Assembly: GCF_001632365.1 (NCBI RefSeq)
Contig: NW_024468567.1
Coordinates: 109,257-173,256, forward strand
Source: Laetiporus sulphureus 93-53
Lineage: Eukaryota; Basidiomycota; Agaricomycetes; Polyporales; Laetiporaceae
Direction: 5' to 3'
DNA length: 64,000 nucleotides
Made by a program: the position numbers and the translations under genes. The notes below the pieces were generated by a model. That model searched no databases, was not told where the DNA came from, and saw nothing but the letters and a program-made list of their open reading frames with translations. This document shows, one piece after another, positions 45,674 to 59,405 of the stretch. Within the stretch, counting starts at the first letter, position 1. Each line of letters starts with the position of its first letter.

Positions 45674-48600
45674 GGTTGTTGCGGATAAGCGGGAGTCGAT
45701 GCTGAGGGTTATGGGTCGATGAATCGGTGGAGAGGGTGAAATTTCAAGGTGAAAGGACAAAGAGCGTCGCCCCAGACGGAGAGTGAGAGCACTCTCGTGC
45801 GCCCGTGACGCTCGAAACGTCCGTTATTGGGACACAGATGCGGCCAACGACTGCTGTTTGGTTATAATCAACGACATAAGCAACAGGTGGGTTGAGGAAT
45901 GCAGGAAAGGTGCAAAGGCTGTCCATGCCCTCATATATGCATCCCCCGGCGCCACCGCGTCACAACACAACCAAACCGCGGACTCCGGGATCGGAATCGT
46001 CACGCTGTCACATCAGTCACGGCCAGCAGCTCGTGGTCCAGCAAGCGCTCGAGTGGCGAATTGAGCGCTGTCGCCGTGCCTCGCCGCGCTGCGTTCCGAG
46101 TATGTGCAGTTGCACTGATACGCCGTAAACGCCCCTGATACGCATTGCATCGAACTCTGATATAACAATCGAAGTAAGCAAAGGCTGTGCGTAGAACATT
46201 CCTAGCTCGATACCCCGTAGCCTCATGTCCGTCAGAAGCCTCCCGGAGCCCAGCACAGCCGTGGGATGTCCCAGAGGAGGTACGGCGAGCATCGTGAGTG
46301 CAGAATGAGAATTATGTGCAGCTATTATGACATGCATGCTATCGCGGCCGGATCCTACTTACGTGCATCCAAGTCGGGTGCCACCACTAGTCGGAACTCG
46401 TTGATGAGACGGTATTTGGTCGCTGATCGATCTTCCACGATGATATACCATTTTCGTGTTCTTGCCAAAGCTACGGAGCGTTTGTACGGAACGACGGCCC
46501 TGCTTCTTTCTTTCGAGCTGCCCTCTACGAAACTGCAGTTGAACTACGCTCTCGGTCGTAATTCGGATGTGACATACAGAATCTCCGGCGAGCGATTGAA
46601 TTGCGAAGCATGCCAACAGGCACAGTTCTATCCACACGAAGGCTCGATATTTCAATCCGAGGACATGTCTTCTTTTGTTCCGTCCGCAGGGTCTGCATGT
46701 AAGCGCTCGCGAACTCACGGCGACCTTGCCTGATTCCGCAGCAGCTAATCAGCCGTGTTCTTGAGAAACTTTGCCCCCGTTGACTTAACCTACGCCCACG
46801 TCGTCTGCTATGTCTCTGGTAGCCCAACTCCTGTAACGAACGGATGGTGCAGCAACGGATTAATAGATGGTTGATATTGTGCGTGTATCATCGTCGGCCA
46901 TCGCGATAGCGTGAGCGGGCAAGACCGGTTGGGATGAGACAGGCTGAAGCTGGATTGCTTGCTTCCCTTTCCCCCGATGCTTCTGCTCTCGAAGAAGACG
47001 CAGTGTTAGCATTGTGATCGATGGCAGACCTATCGCTCGTCGTCCTTCAATCCCAGTCCCAACACGCGTCCAGGGTTCAAGCATATTCTGGAAGAGCCGT
47101 TCGTGGTTTCACATATTAGACAATGTAAGACGGTAGGTTGGTGCGTGTAATCATTTTGCGATGTATCTCACTGCTTAGCTTTCACGATCATCTCCAGGAC
47201 ATTCAAACCTCATTTGATTGTGTTCGCATCGAAACCTCCTGTGAGTGTAGGTGTTACGTTGTCCAGAAAATCTACAGCTTCCTAATGTTGTGCTCGCACC
47301 TGCTCTTTCCTTGTACAATGGATATCATGGTTATGTTGACGACTTTGTACAGTGTGTGATCACGCCGAGATGCATACTCCACCGTGCAAGCTAGGCTTGG
47401 CTGCGATCTCAAGCGATCACCATAGAACGGTTGAGGCACGTCTGTGCCACGTTCAGTGTGAATACGATCCATCGAGGACAGGCCAAGGCTGTTCCAGGTG
47501 AGCTCCGGACTGCGCCACGGGGCTCTCCATGCCTGTCGGGTGTCTAATTAATGTCTGTAAACTCAGCAAATGAGATTCGCGGTCCATATCCAGATTCTCA
47601 TCTTCGATCCAATCTCCACCGAGCATGCCCACCCCGATCGAGTACTACTCATCGACATCCCATCGCAGACTCTTCTTCAGGCGCGCCCGCAACCGACACT
47701 TCAGGACCATTGCGCTTCCTCATCGCCCAAACTATCCGAGTCGGTATGTAGTCCAGATTAACCCTAGCGCTAGATATGCTCTCGATCAGCATGGTCAGCG
47801 CAAGTTTCTCTCTTACGATCCCTGCATTGCGGGCCCTGGTGTACGCCGGCCCCCTCGCTGTCTCCACCATACGTTCTTTGAGACTAGATGTGCAAAATGG
47901 CGATACGATTGACCAGTCGATGCATACGACAAGCTCGGACAGAGGCGTATTGGCGAAGACTTCTCTCGCCAATCTGCTCAGGAGGGGGATCTGCTTTCGT
48001 ACATCGCCTGTGGTGACTGTGATGAGGAAGATGACATTCTTTACCCGGACCCTTCCTGCTATTTTTATCCCACTGCCGTATGTGGTCCAAGAATGCAAAC
48101 TTAACGTGCGCACTGACGTTCTTCGGATGCCTACAATATCTTGACGACACCTTCGTCCTGTAGGATAGACGGTACTTCGTGACGTTCGAGGCCGCGAACC
48201 TATTTGATTGCGGCGTATCGTCCGCTGTCTGTTCACGTCGGGCCCTAGAGCCTAACCAAGCTGGACACAATCGGCATTGCAGGCTTCCTGCATGACTACG
48301 GCGCCTACAGAGTATGTGTTTATTCATTGCCGAATGTGTCGATGCGTTAATGGGCGCTCAGACCGATGTCGACGCAAAAAAGAAAATCCTAGAGCCATCC
48401 TCCTCAATCCTTGTGAAGGCACCCTTCACCGCTCGTCTAGCTCATTGAGCGCTAGATGAAAAGACCGGGCATTCGCCAACGGGGCATTCGAAGGTTCGAG
48501 GAGAGCGGATATACTCGAGGGCGTGATGGAGAACCAGACTACCTTTCAATTGGTGCGTATTCGTTCTAACTTGGGCTCATGCAAGCGGTGGTGAATGGGT

Positions 48601-50454
48601 CCGGGTATAGTGCATAATCGAATCAAGGCACAGCAATTTCTCTCTGTGACTGTCTGGAGGGAATTATAACCTCGCGAGTCCGTTTCCGGTTCCTGTACTA
48701 CATACAAACAATAACAACCTCGTGCTATCAGTAAATAAAATCGTAAAACGTGCCGGTGTGCGACAACGTCCAGAGGGCCAACGAAACACCGATCCATCCA
48801 CGATACCCACAATACCCCACTAGATCTAGTCGTTCCATCAACACTTCCCGTGCAAATCTCCCGCTATCCTGACGTCAAACCCACGAGATGTGCAGTGATG
48901 CCTCATCGAGCCCAGTGAGCTTTGCAAGCAGCTCGGCGTCCAGCGCAAGCTACGTGAGCAGTTCGTACACTTCGTGAGGTACCGACTCGACGCAGGAACA
49001 GCTAGTACATGTGCTCGCGTACCTCGATGTGGATATCCAGTAGATGCTGTGATTGCATCCCAAAGTCGCCGAACACGCTGTGGCCCGCCGTCGTAAACCT
49101 CGTCGAACGTTCGCGCGAATTCACCTTTCACATCCACATAGTTCTCGATAGGACATCGAGGACACCGTCACACCGCTTTCCATGTCTGTGCATCGACAAC
49201 GTCTCCATCTGTGGTAGGCCAGATCCATGCCGTCCCTGTCCGTTTCGTGAACGCATCCCGCAAGCTGTGGAGGTTCTGATATCAGGGAATGCCAGCTGGA
49301 GCGCTGAATGGAGAAGAATAGATTCCGCTGCGTGCGTAGGAGTTCTAGGGCCGATGGCATGCACTGACGTTCATGCAAATGGACGGATCGTGCATCTGTC
49401 TTAGCACAGATTCGCGCTCGTGCAGATCATGATGAGCGGGTTACATGTCATCATATAAGGAGTGTGCTGACGGGATGGCTGGCGCTGGTGGTCATGCCGT
49501 CAACAAATACGCGGTCGAGTTGGGGATGGAAAAGCGATGAGGATCGAGGTCGCCTGGAGGGAGGGGGTCACAGCGCAACCGCGGGTTGCTGAGAAGGAGG
49601 ATATGAGAGTTCATTTGCGCGTTCGGACGTTGAAAGATACTTGTTGCGAAGACTATCGTTTGGAATTCGACTTGCGCTGTCTGATAGCCGTCGTATTGCC
49701 ACGGTTCATTGCATGATACGGCATCTTGACATTGTACATTCCAACCATGGCGGATATGTGGGTGTCACGGCATGCATCGCAGCGCGAAATTGAATAGGTT
49801 AGTTCGATGTGTCCGTGTCATCCTCGAATGGGAGGCCGTCCCGCAAGCTGGGATTAGCCCCATCAAATTGATTGTCACCACCGTCACCGTGAAGACGACG
49901 AAATTGGCTGGATAGGTGTCGCGTGGAGGATTCCGACCAAGATCGTTTGGCCACTACCGAGACCTTGTGGGTGTGCATATTGAACAGCATATGAATCGGG
50001 AATGCAGCGGTGTTGGGATGAGCGATTGCTGGCGGAGCGTACCGTTTGGAAGAGGTGGAGACAAGGTGGGGAAAAAAGATTTCTGAGTGTCCGGATGGCA
50101 ACGGCGCTGTGCGGGGACTGGGTGCAGATATGCTATGTAACAGCCGTGTGATGTATGGATATGGAGTAACGGATTGTGGAAGGAACCGCGGTGCGTAACC
50201 GAGAATGCGCAGTACCGTACGACCTTCGAAAAGCTGGAGAGATGAGGATAGAAGCCTTCGCGATCCACTTGAGCGTACACTTCATCGTTTCCAGCGTGGA
50301 GACAAGACCACGAATTCGAGAAGCATCTGCTGAAGATACAACGGCCGCGATGATCAAAAGTTCTTTTCATACCCGCCTCCTCTCAGCGTGGCGCTGCAGT
50401 TCCAATATCGCAATGCAGATGAATGTCTGAGTTTACATGTAAAATGTGGGATAC
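45674..50454. other. 4.8-kb gene-poor region
   Basis: Many short frames but no recognised family. The longest is a minus-strand frame at 47649-48236 (195 codons, including KNVIFLITVTTGDVRKQIPL). It may belong to a degenerate gene, since a 48-nt piece at about 48080-48130 resembles 54345-54395. Minus-strand frames at 46359-46718 and 46860-47084 are also unassigned. Parts could be remnants of spliced genes that I could not assemble. Confidence 0.35.
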
Positions 50455-51940
50455 TCACCGGAAGATACCTCGCTTGGTCAGTTGTGGGAATAAAGATGCA
50501 AGTTGTTGCTTCCACTGCTCCTCAGCCACTGTAGCTGCCTCAACGAGTTTGAGATGGTAACATTCAAGTGCAAATTCAACTTTGATCAGTGTCTTGAATG
50601 AGACGGATGAAAGATAATTATCAATCTCTTTATGGCGAGCAGACTCGTCGATTTGGAGCAACTTCTTCACTTCCCGCTTTACTTTATTGGCTCCTCTAGC
50701 GTCGGCAAACCACTTGAATAATATCACAATTTCTCGCAGCTGGCCTGATGTGATTGAAAGTAAGACCTGACACAATGCATCCAGGTCAAAAACTCCCAAC
50801 TTATCGGGAAAGGCTAGCCATAGTCTCTGCAGCGAGGTATTGTGAGTGAAGGATGACACCGAATCTGGAGAAACTGTGGTCAGCAGGAATGCTTAGAGGA
50901 AAACAGAGTGCACACCTGCAGCAGACACGTCTATATGTGTCAATTGTCCAAAGTATATAAGACTCAATCGCAATTCTGAGAGTGAGCCAGATGCAGCATT
51001 TAATAGTCGCTGACATTTCCATTTGGGTTGGGATTCAGCCACATGAAATAAATCATCGATGACGAGTCTCTGCAAGCGACTCGAGAAGCAAGGAAGAGCA
51101 AGGAAGTCAATGAGTTTCTCAGGTCTCCTGAGATAATCTCCCTCGAGTGACAAGGACCTGATGTTGACGCGGTTGTGATATAGACCAAATGTCTCGCGAT
51201 GGAAGTAGTCATCTTTGAATTTCAGATTGAAGCATTTGAGCTCGACCAGGCCTGGCAGGGCGCAGACGAGACGCCCGAAGACGGTGATCGACGGGAATGT
51301 AACATACCAGAGATCGAGGCGAGTGACGGAGAAGCCAGAGAGATGCAGGAAGACATCTCTGTGCATCGTCCACGGCTTCCATTCTGAATGTTGGATTGTG
51401 AGCTGCTCCAGCCGGGGCAGCTTGCGAGCAAGCATGATCGCCGCCGTCGACAGTGCTGACAGATCTGAGGCCTTCTCCCAAGCGTCCCCTATGGACATAT
51501 TGTGTGCCCACTTCGACAGCTCGGGTGTCTGCTTCAACATCTTCGCATAGGCCTTCACACCGGTAGCACTCTTGATCTCAATCAGCCTGTGCAAGTGGAC
51601 GCGACTGGGAGGGTTCCACACTCGACAGACGAGCCTGCACTCCAACAAAGCATGCTGGTCGTCCCACAGATGGTCGATTACGTTCTCCCACACCTTGATT
51701 GGAAGCTGCGGCAGAGTTCTTGTCGCTACTGGTTTCGCCTCGGGTTCAACCTTGGATGGGGCTATACGACCTGTTGCCTTACCCTTCCTCCTGACCTAAC
51801 GCAGCGCAGCACGTAAATGGTCAGGAGCACATACACAGAGTTTGCCCACTCACGATTCGAACAGACTGTTGTGAGTTGATGATGCTCCATCTTTTCGTCC
51901 CGTCCGCCAGACGTTCCAGCTTCCATTTGATGGAGTCCAT
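50455..51940 (-). CDS. F-box / leucine-rich-type protein, 461 aa
   Basis: Exons 51940-51854, 51795-50916 and 50873-50455; 461 residues. After a Lys-rich leader (VRRKGKATGRIAP) an F-box-like segment lies at about residues 58-95: PQLPIKVWENVIDHLWDDQ and ALLECRLVCRVW. The remainder alternates hydrophobic strands and helices such as LPRLEQLTIQHSEW, VTRLDLWYVTFPSITVFGRL, LVELKCFNLKF, RLQRLVIDDLFH and SLSELRLSLIYFG, the irregular leucine-rich pattern of agaricomycete F-box proteins. It probably recruits a substrate to an SCF ubiquitin ligase; the target is unknown. The start was chosen at MDSIKWKLERLADG, and longer upstream extension in the same frame is possible. Confidence 0.75.
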
Positions 51941-54900
51941 ATCGTTGAGAGTAGACGGGAGGCGGAGAATGCTCACAGGTGTGAGTTTCCAAGCTGGCTC
52001 TTGCAATATATGTATCCATCTCATCGCATTGCAACGTGGTTCGTGGTTCTCTATATAATAACTTCCGGCAAATCCACACACCGCCCGCATGACTGCGTGC
52101 ATTGCCCCGCACTGCAGGCGCTGCACAGCTATGTTCAGATCACACACACACCTCCATTCAATCGGGATGCTATCTGCAGGCGCTGTACGCACGCGGTCTG
52201 TTTGAGTCATTGATAACGCATGCACAGCCCAGCGGTATGATTAGCGCTCGACAAAGCAGAACCATGTGTATCTGGGCGGCTTCAGACACGGGCAAAAGGT
52301 GGGGCATAACATGCATAGCACGAACAGTCTATTGTCTAAAAGTCAGTATGTGTGTCCTTAACTGCGTGCTTGTGGCCCACGCACATTAAACGGTGCAGTG
52401 CGTGCAAGTGAGAATCGGGTCTTGATGGTATTTTGATGGAGAAGCTTGAGGCTATACCAGAACCAGATGACTCACGATAAGCTTCATCGAATGCATGGAC
52501 GCGAGGCCGCAAGAAGCGGGTAAGCGACACAAACCTGCCAGGATGTCTCCACAGCATCTGCACTACCCGTGTACCGCCCATGATAAGTTTGATAGCAGCG
52601 TCTGCTGACACACAACTTTCATGATCCATTCGAGGGGCCTGTGAAGGCGTGGAAGAGGAAGACCATCTGCAGTGCTCATCATGCAGACGGTAATAATGGA
52701 CTCGGACAAAGCGATCCTTTCCTCGAGCTGTCAGCCAGGAAAGGTTCCTTCGAGCCAGATGCCGTGGCGGCATACTCGGTGTTATATCCTGATAATAACA
52801 AATCCTAGTCGATGACGGTCAGAGTGAAGGATAAGTATGTATTTTGGACTGGTCGGCCATTCATCTGGCATATTACAAGCGAGCGTGGACCGCATGCCTA
52901 GTGTAGTTGCCTGAGGCGGAGCTCCACCACGAGCATGGTGTGCGAAAGCGAGGACGACGGAGAATGATGAGGAAAGCCGTGCTCGAAAGCAAAGTCACGG
53001 TCAGGGGGAGATGCGAGAGTTACACGATCGGCAGAGTCAGTTTGATGGCATCACTGACCCGTAAGCTCGTGTCGAATGAACTTCATTCCACCATGTCTGC
53101 AACGCATCCAGCCTTTTGACGAGGTATGCTTCGTGTGCTTTTCCTCTTCCTCCTCTCTATTTCATAGCTAATTCTTGATGGACGATGATCGACCCGTCAT
53201 GAACATGGTGGACTGCGAAGTCTTCGCCCCACTCTGCCATCGGCGCTCTCAGAAAGCACTTTGCTCGCGCCGCTGGTCAACAGCTTTTCAGCATGCAAAC
53301 GACGAGAACATCTCTACGCCAAATTTTCGCGCACTGATTCCGATCACTGCAAACACAAAGGATGATGCAAACCATCAATGCGTTCGCCGCCATCCTGCCC
53401 AGAACTGCTCCCGTGCTGGCCACAAAACGCGGCTATCTGCACTCATAGTGTACAAGACTGACATCGCTGAGATGTCGCGCATGGAGCAGGAGTACCGTGC
53501 TCTAACTTGGGATGTTTGTGCATCCTGCCGAAGGGCATTCGTGTGGTTTCTGACTGTCGCAGCACGGACGGGCAGCGGTTCGGCCTTATCATGGGAAGAG
53601 GTATGCTAGGATGGAGATACTCGTGGTGCGTACCGGGTCGTATCTATGGCTGGCTTGTGCTGACTTCTCTCGCTCATCGGTCGATATCATTGATTGTCTT
53701 GTAGCGTTTTCCTTCGCGACCTGATCTCACCTCACCAATGCGCTCTGCCTTCGTGGTCACCGACATCGCACTTCATGATTCCTACGCTACTCATTTCACC
53801 TTCATGGTCGGCCCTGCAATATTCCTCCTGCTTGGTAATTCCTGGTACACTTCTCGATAGCGGATCGAGCATGCGACGTCTGCTATCAATACGAAGACGT
53901 CGAGCCTGTTGATTTTGCTCAACATGTGGTCGGTTTCGCTATTGGCTACTCTGCACGCGACATGACTACCGAGTGTTTGCGTAGCTAATAGAGTCACTCG
54001 CATCTGGAGACATATGCCGTGTTGCTTGTGCGAGGTCCAGCTTTTGCAGGAAGCGCACGCATTTATCACGAGGCTCCTCAATCGAGGCATACGATTTTGG
54101 CAGCGTGCAGAGCAAGTGTTCCTCCATCGCGGACTGTTTGTATTCCCTCAGGAACGTCAATTTGGGTTACAGATTCATATTATCACAGTGGTCGTATCTG
54201 CGCTCGGCCTCATCGCGCTTCCGGCTGTTCGAAAAGCTCGACGAGAATATGGAGGAGATCGCCAACGGATCTTCCGGTGGGTTGTGGAATATGGAGCAAG
54301 TCGACAGCGTCCAGGGGAAAGGTGCAGACATCATCACATTGCTGTGTGTGGTTCGACAGTGCAAACTGAATGTGCGCACTCACGTTCTTCGAATGAGTTC
54401 GAGGAACAAATGTTTTTCGCGATCCGCACCAGATAACACTTTAGTCGGGTATGTTTCTGTCCACTCTCATACCTGGAGCATAAAACAAGTATCCGCTCAG
54501 TTTTCCAACTGTGGATGCATGTGGCGTACTTGCATGGACGATGTACACCTACTAGTGAGCATTGTGTGTCTCGCAGGTCCTCCTCTTGTTATCCCATTGC
54601 TGGGATCCTATCTGTGGCTGTCAGTGGACATGATGACGGCTTGAGACGCGTCTCGTAAATGTCGCGTGTTGCAGAGTAAGTATGCAACCAAAGAGGTTGC
54701 AGAACGACTGTGACGTTCCGCGGTTTTGAAGGTACCGGCATAGTAAGGCGCGCCTACTTCTCATCGTTGAGCTCAAGGTGCCGCGCATCGCTTCAATGGC
54801 TGTGCAGTGAAAACATTGCCGCAAATGGCCGTGGAATGCCTCGCTGGAACAATGTTCATGAACAATCACGCTTTGCATATGACTAATTTATCGAAGGTCC

Positions 54901-55625
54901 GTCATCATGCTCCACGGTGAGGTCACCGTATTATGTACTGACGATTGAACTTGGGACCGAACAGCCCAAATTGTCTATCTTGATGATCTCGAACCGAACG
55001 AGTCCATATATTCAAGCTCCTTTTGTGGTTCCAAGATTTGTGGTTCCAAGGAGCTCTGGGAATCAATTTTAAGCGACACAAAATCACAAGATTATCGGTC
55101 TGTACAGCATCTTGCTTCCCCACGAGATAGTAACTGTCATAGACTCTCCAACCCCTCCTCGGTGGAACCATGACTTTATGATTGTGCGGGACTTGACAAA
55201 GTGCTTTGCCAAGCTCCAATAATTCCGTAAATTTGCTGTAGCCGTAGATTTTATCATATATGGGCAGGGTAATCTATGTAAAGCACTGCCAGTTGCAGAA
55301 AGGGGACAAAAATGTTACACTGTTGGTGGGGTTTCATCAGCCCCATCTGATGAATGTATGTCTTTGCTGTGTTGGCTCCATGGCTTCATGAAGGTATCTA
55401 ATCAAATCATGTGCGAAATAGCTGGGCGCTAGCTTTGCCGCCCATTCCAGACTACCTCCAAGCGGATCAAGTGACCGCACCTACGAAATTATTTATAACA
55501 TTTCTTTTAGCTGTGCGAACGCGCTTATCATACTCGGATACCGCCAACACCGCCAACACCGTCGACCACGAAAACCGTCGGTGGTTGTCGACAGCAACAG
55601 CGACGACAACAGCGGGACAGCCAGG
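51941..55625. other. 3.7-kb gene-poor region before LCB2
   Basis: No gene is convincing apart from the weak frame listed separately. The frames at 53175-53609 and 54105-54644 lack family features. A short direct repeat TTGTGGTTCCAAG occurs twice at about 55023-55050. The last 200 bases should hold the LCB2 promoter and 5' leader. Confidence 0.4.
52336..52773 (-). CDS. hypothetical protein, 145 aa, weak
   Basis: Open frame from ATG 52773, basic (MPPRHLARRNLSWLTARGKD), with no membrane segment or known motif. A GTGAGT donor-like site near 52478 could end an exon, in which case the tail shown here is intronic. Could be the start of an unrecognised gene or chance. Confidence 0.2.
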   Translation of the reverse strand: MPPRHLARRNLSWLTARGKDRFVRVHYYRLHDEHCRWSSSSTPSQAPRMDHESCVSADAAIKLIMGGTRVVQMLWRHPGRFVSLTRFLRPRVHAFDEAYRESSGSGIASSFSIKIPSRPDSHLHALHRLMCVGHKHAVKDTHTDF

Positions 55626-57765
55626 ATGCCTTCCAGACCGTCGCCCATGGCGCTCCAGCGGTCCTCGCCGCAACCGTCCATCTTTAAGAAAAAGCCGTCG
55701 ACGACAATGCCAACAGCGGCGTCGTATCTGTCTGCTGTCTCCGAGGCAGACGCGAGAGCGCGTGCGCTCGGTGCGACGGTCAACGCGCACGGTGGGACGC
55801 CCAACTCGACCCCCGCGCTATCGTTGTCGTCGTCCGTCACGACCACGTCCGAGGACACGGTGCTTAATGACCCGGTGTCCGATTACAACGATGGGCTCAC
55901 TTATCCGCGCATGCCCCCAACGTCTGAGCAGGTCTTCACGACCGTGCACACGGAATTTGGCCACTGCGCGAACGAGAAGTTCCGTTTCACCTCACAGCAT
56001 CACGCGGGCGCGCCGTACAAGAGCTACCCGGAGCAGGACCCTCCATATTACATCCTCCTCACGACATATATCAGTTACTTGTTGGTCATATGTCTCGGTC
56101 ACCTGCGCGACTTCTTCGGTAAACGTTTCCGTCGGTCTGCCTATAGACATCTGATGGCCCAGGACGTGAGCTGTCACGTATTCGGACTGTACTTCGTAGC
56201 GTGCTGACCTATGAACAGGGGTATGCGGCACTCAACTCGGACTTTGACTCGTTCTACACACGGCGGCTCAAGACGCGCCTCGATGACTGTTTCTCGCAGC
56301 CTACCACCGGTGTGCCTGGGCGTACGATTGTGCTGCTCGACCGGTACTCGCCTGACCACAACAAGACAATGATTGCGCTGGGCACGCGCACTCGTGGCTT
56401 GAACGTCTCATCTTACAACTATCTCGGTTTCGCTCAGGCACGCGGCGCGTGCGCTGACGCCGTTGAGGCCGGAGTACAGCGTTATGGCGTGTCCGCGTGT
56501 GGCGCCAGGCTCGAAGGCGGCACCCTGGACCTGCACCAGCAGGCAGAGGCCCTGGTCGCGCGCTTTGTCGGCATGGAAGACTCACTGATCAGTTCGATGG
56601 GTTTCGCGACGAACTCGACCATAATCCCCGCGTTGGTGAGCAAGGGCTGCCTGGTCATCTCGGACGAGTACAACCATGCGTCAATTCGGTTCGGCGTACG
56701 TCTGAGCGGGGCGAACGTGCGGATGTTCAAGCACAACGACATGAAGGCGCTGGAGGATTTGTTGCGCGAAGTTATCAGCCAGGGCCAACCGAAGACGCAT
56801 CGCCCGTGGAAGAAAATTCTGCTCATCGTCGAGGGCTTGTTCTCTATGGAGGGCACGATGGCTAATTTGCCCGTCATTATGGAGCTGAAGAAGAAGTACA
56901 AGGTAATCTTTACAGAGAATTGTTTCACCCGCGCGGCTAACATCTCCGGTCGCAGTTCTATCTCTTTGTGGACGAAGCACACTCTGTTGGTGCTTTGGGC
57001 CCTCATGGTCGTGGTGTCGCTGACTACTTCGGCATCAACCCTCGCAACTTCGACATCCTCATGGGCACGTTCACCAAGTCCTTCGGCGCGGCTGGCGGAT
57101 ACATCTCAGGCAGCAAGGCGCTAATTGACCGGCTCCGCGTTCACGGACATTCCGGTTGCTATGCGGAGGCGATGCCGCCGCCCGTGCTAGTGCAGGTTAT
57201 CGCAAGTATGGCCGGTATCATGGGCGTGTCGCCCGGTCCATCATCAAGCGCTTTAACGATCAAGGCGGATGATATCGCTGAACAGGAGCGCTACCCCGGT
57301 AAGGCACCCGCGGCGATACTGCCCTCGTGGATGCCCCTGTCGCCATCAATGTGCGACGGTTCCGACGGACTCGTGCGCCTGCGCAGACTCACATTCAACG
57401 CGCGCTACCTAAACCGAGGTCTGCGCAAGTTAGGTTTCATCACGTATGGGTGCGACAATTCGCCGGTGGTGCCTGTGCTACTGTTCAACCCGGGCAAAAT
57501 GGCGGTGTTCAGCCGAATGATGCGCACGTGGTCGACGCCAATCGTGGTTGTCGTGGTTGCGTATCCCGCGACGCCGCTCGTAACGTCGCGCGTGCGCTTC
57601 TGCGTCAGCGCAGCGCACACGAAGGAGGACATCGACACGGTGCTCACTGCGTGCGACGAGATTGGCGACTTGCTTGATTTGAAGCAGAGCACGGGCGAGC
57701 GTTGGCCACTCAAGGAGGTCATAGATAGGGCGGTCGAGCTCGTCAGCATGCCTGAGATGGAATAA
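55626..57765 (+). CDS. lcb2: serine palmitoyltransferase subunit 2 (LCB2), 677 aa
   Basis: Catalytic subunit that condenses serine with palmitoyl-CoA, the first step of sphingolipid synthesis, in the ER membrane with LCB1. Exons 55626-56165, 56219-56902 and 56956-57765; 677 residues, longer than the roughly 560 of yeast. A Ser/Pro-rich N-terminus of about 135 residues precedes a membrane helix (YYILLTTYISYLLVICLGHL). Then come SSYNYLGFAQ, GVSACGARLEGGTLDLHQQA, VEGLFSMEGTMANLP, FVDEAHSVGALGPHGRG and MGTFTKSFGAAGGYI, with the PLP lysine at about residue 449. An insert of about 45 residues rich in Pro/Ser (SPGPSSSALTIKADDIAEQE onward) separates MAGIMGV from LVRLRRLTFNARYLNRGL. The first in-frame ATG was used as start. 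Confidence 0.95.
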
Positions 57766-59405
57766 ACGATTCGAGGGTGTGTCTGCTGCTCACAGAAGAT
57801 AATAGAGGTCGGAGGTAACATACAGACGATTATCTTTTAAGGTCGCGAAAGAAGACCTTGCACTAATGGATGCAACGACACGCTCACATGAATTGAGCTA
57901 CACTCAGCCAGTTTTCATCCCCCTCCTTACTATTTATCTTACATCGTCTTATGCTCGTGCTGCGCTCCGTCATTCATAAGCAGCGTGAACTGTTTTTTCA
58001 TGCATCTTCGAACAGTACATATATACCCTTCCGACGTTACCTTACAGCGATGTGTGTAGTTCATGCCGTGGCATACTGAACCAGGCCGCCATGTTAGGTG
58101 GTTATGTAGTAATAGAGTGTGCCTTGGACTGCGAGCCCAGAAACGTGAGCATGGTGACAGAAACGAGGTAAGTACTGTCTTTCTCTGCGCTGGGTGACCA
58201 TGATGAGCGTTGAGAGGAAGAAGAGAGTCTGGCGCAGGCAAAGGCGCTAAACGCGAGAAATGAACACACGGTTCACGGTTCGCAGTTCGCGTCTGGAACT
58301 TCCGTTTTGCGGCCACGCATTCCGATGATGCTTCTTGTTGCCGTGCTTCCGCCGCGCCGGCTGCGTGGGTCTGGATGATGTGTGAGTCTGGATGATGAAT
58401 GGTGCTCTCCTGGAACATTGACCCATGTCCTTAGCGTAGGTGATGGTATGCCATGCTCCTGATTTGTTTTAATTGAAAACGCTGTGAGTACGGTAAGTGG
58501 TCGAGTCCTTGCTTATGATAGCGTGATTCCATAAGTTTGCAGTGTGTCACTGCCCGTCGAAGGACTCCAAGAATATCACAGTGCAAGCCCCAGCCAATAT
58601 TACTGGGAAATCGTTGCGAGGACTGCATCCGAACCTCTAATCGTGTCATGTCGATTGGTACGAAGCATCTCGAGTGCATTCTTATCGTTCTCATGTGCTG
58701 GCTGCAGTCTGAGTCTATGATGCGGCTCGCTTGGAGACTGCTACTTTTGCGCAGTGGCTTACAGTGCAAAAGGCCAGTTTTTCTCACGCGTCGAAATTCA
58801 GCCTTCCGAGCGACCTTCAGATCAGACCCCCCAGTATAAAAGAAGCATATTTTCTTTTATCACACTGTTGAAGAACCATGCTTGACGTCACACGCAGACG
58901 CTCCTGAGGTAAACCATATGAGCACCTGTCTATGTCCGCGATGTGATAGTAACAGCGGCGATGAACCATTTCGTCACCTAGCGTACGTCTCACGTCTCAC
59001 CTTCCATTTGTCCTACCTAACTAATACCGCATTTGAGTCATAGTCTCTAATGACGAAGTGCAAGCCTGAGTATAAACTTGTAGCCATGGATGTGCTGAAG
59101 CAAACATGCATCTTGCGGGAAAGTGCGCTACTGTCAGAATCGAAGGCCAATAACCGGCAACATGCAACTGTCTTCCTCGGCAAGACAGTCCTTAGTGAAC
59201 TCATCGACGGGCGGAATTACGGGCACGCTTTCTTTAATTTCATGCTGACATGACAGGCATGGTACGTCTGAGAAAGAAGTCCGACGCACTAGAGTTCGCG
59301 TATATGAGGTGGAACGATACTCCATTTCATACGGCTTCCCTGATAAAATGCGTCTTTGTCTGCAGAATCGACGCTCAAGCTCCACTCGTTCGACGACCAA
59401 CACCC
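57766..59405. other. intergenic, LCB2 3' side to acyltransferase promoter
   Basis: No exon recognised. The frames at 57939-58418 (minus) and 58431-58787 (minus) have no family features. Confidence 0.45.

Noticed and set aside
57939..58418. 159-codon minus-strand frame after LCB2
   Set aside because: No domain, no splice support and a composition like the surrounding spacer.
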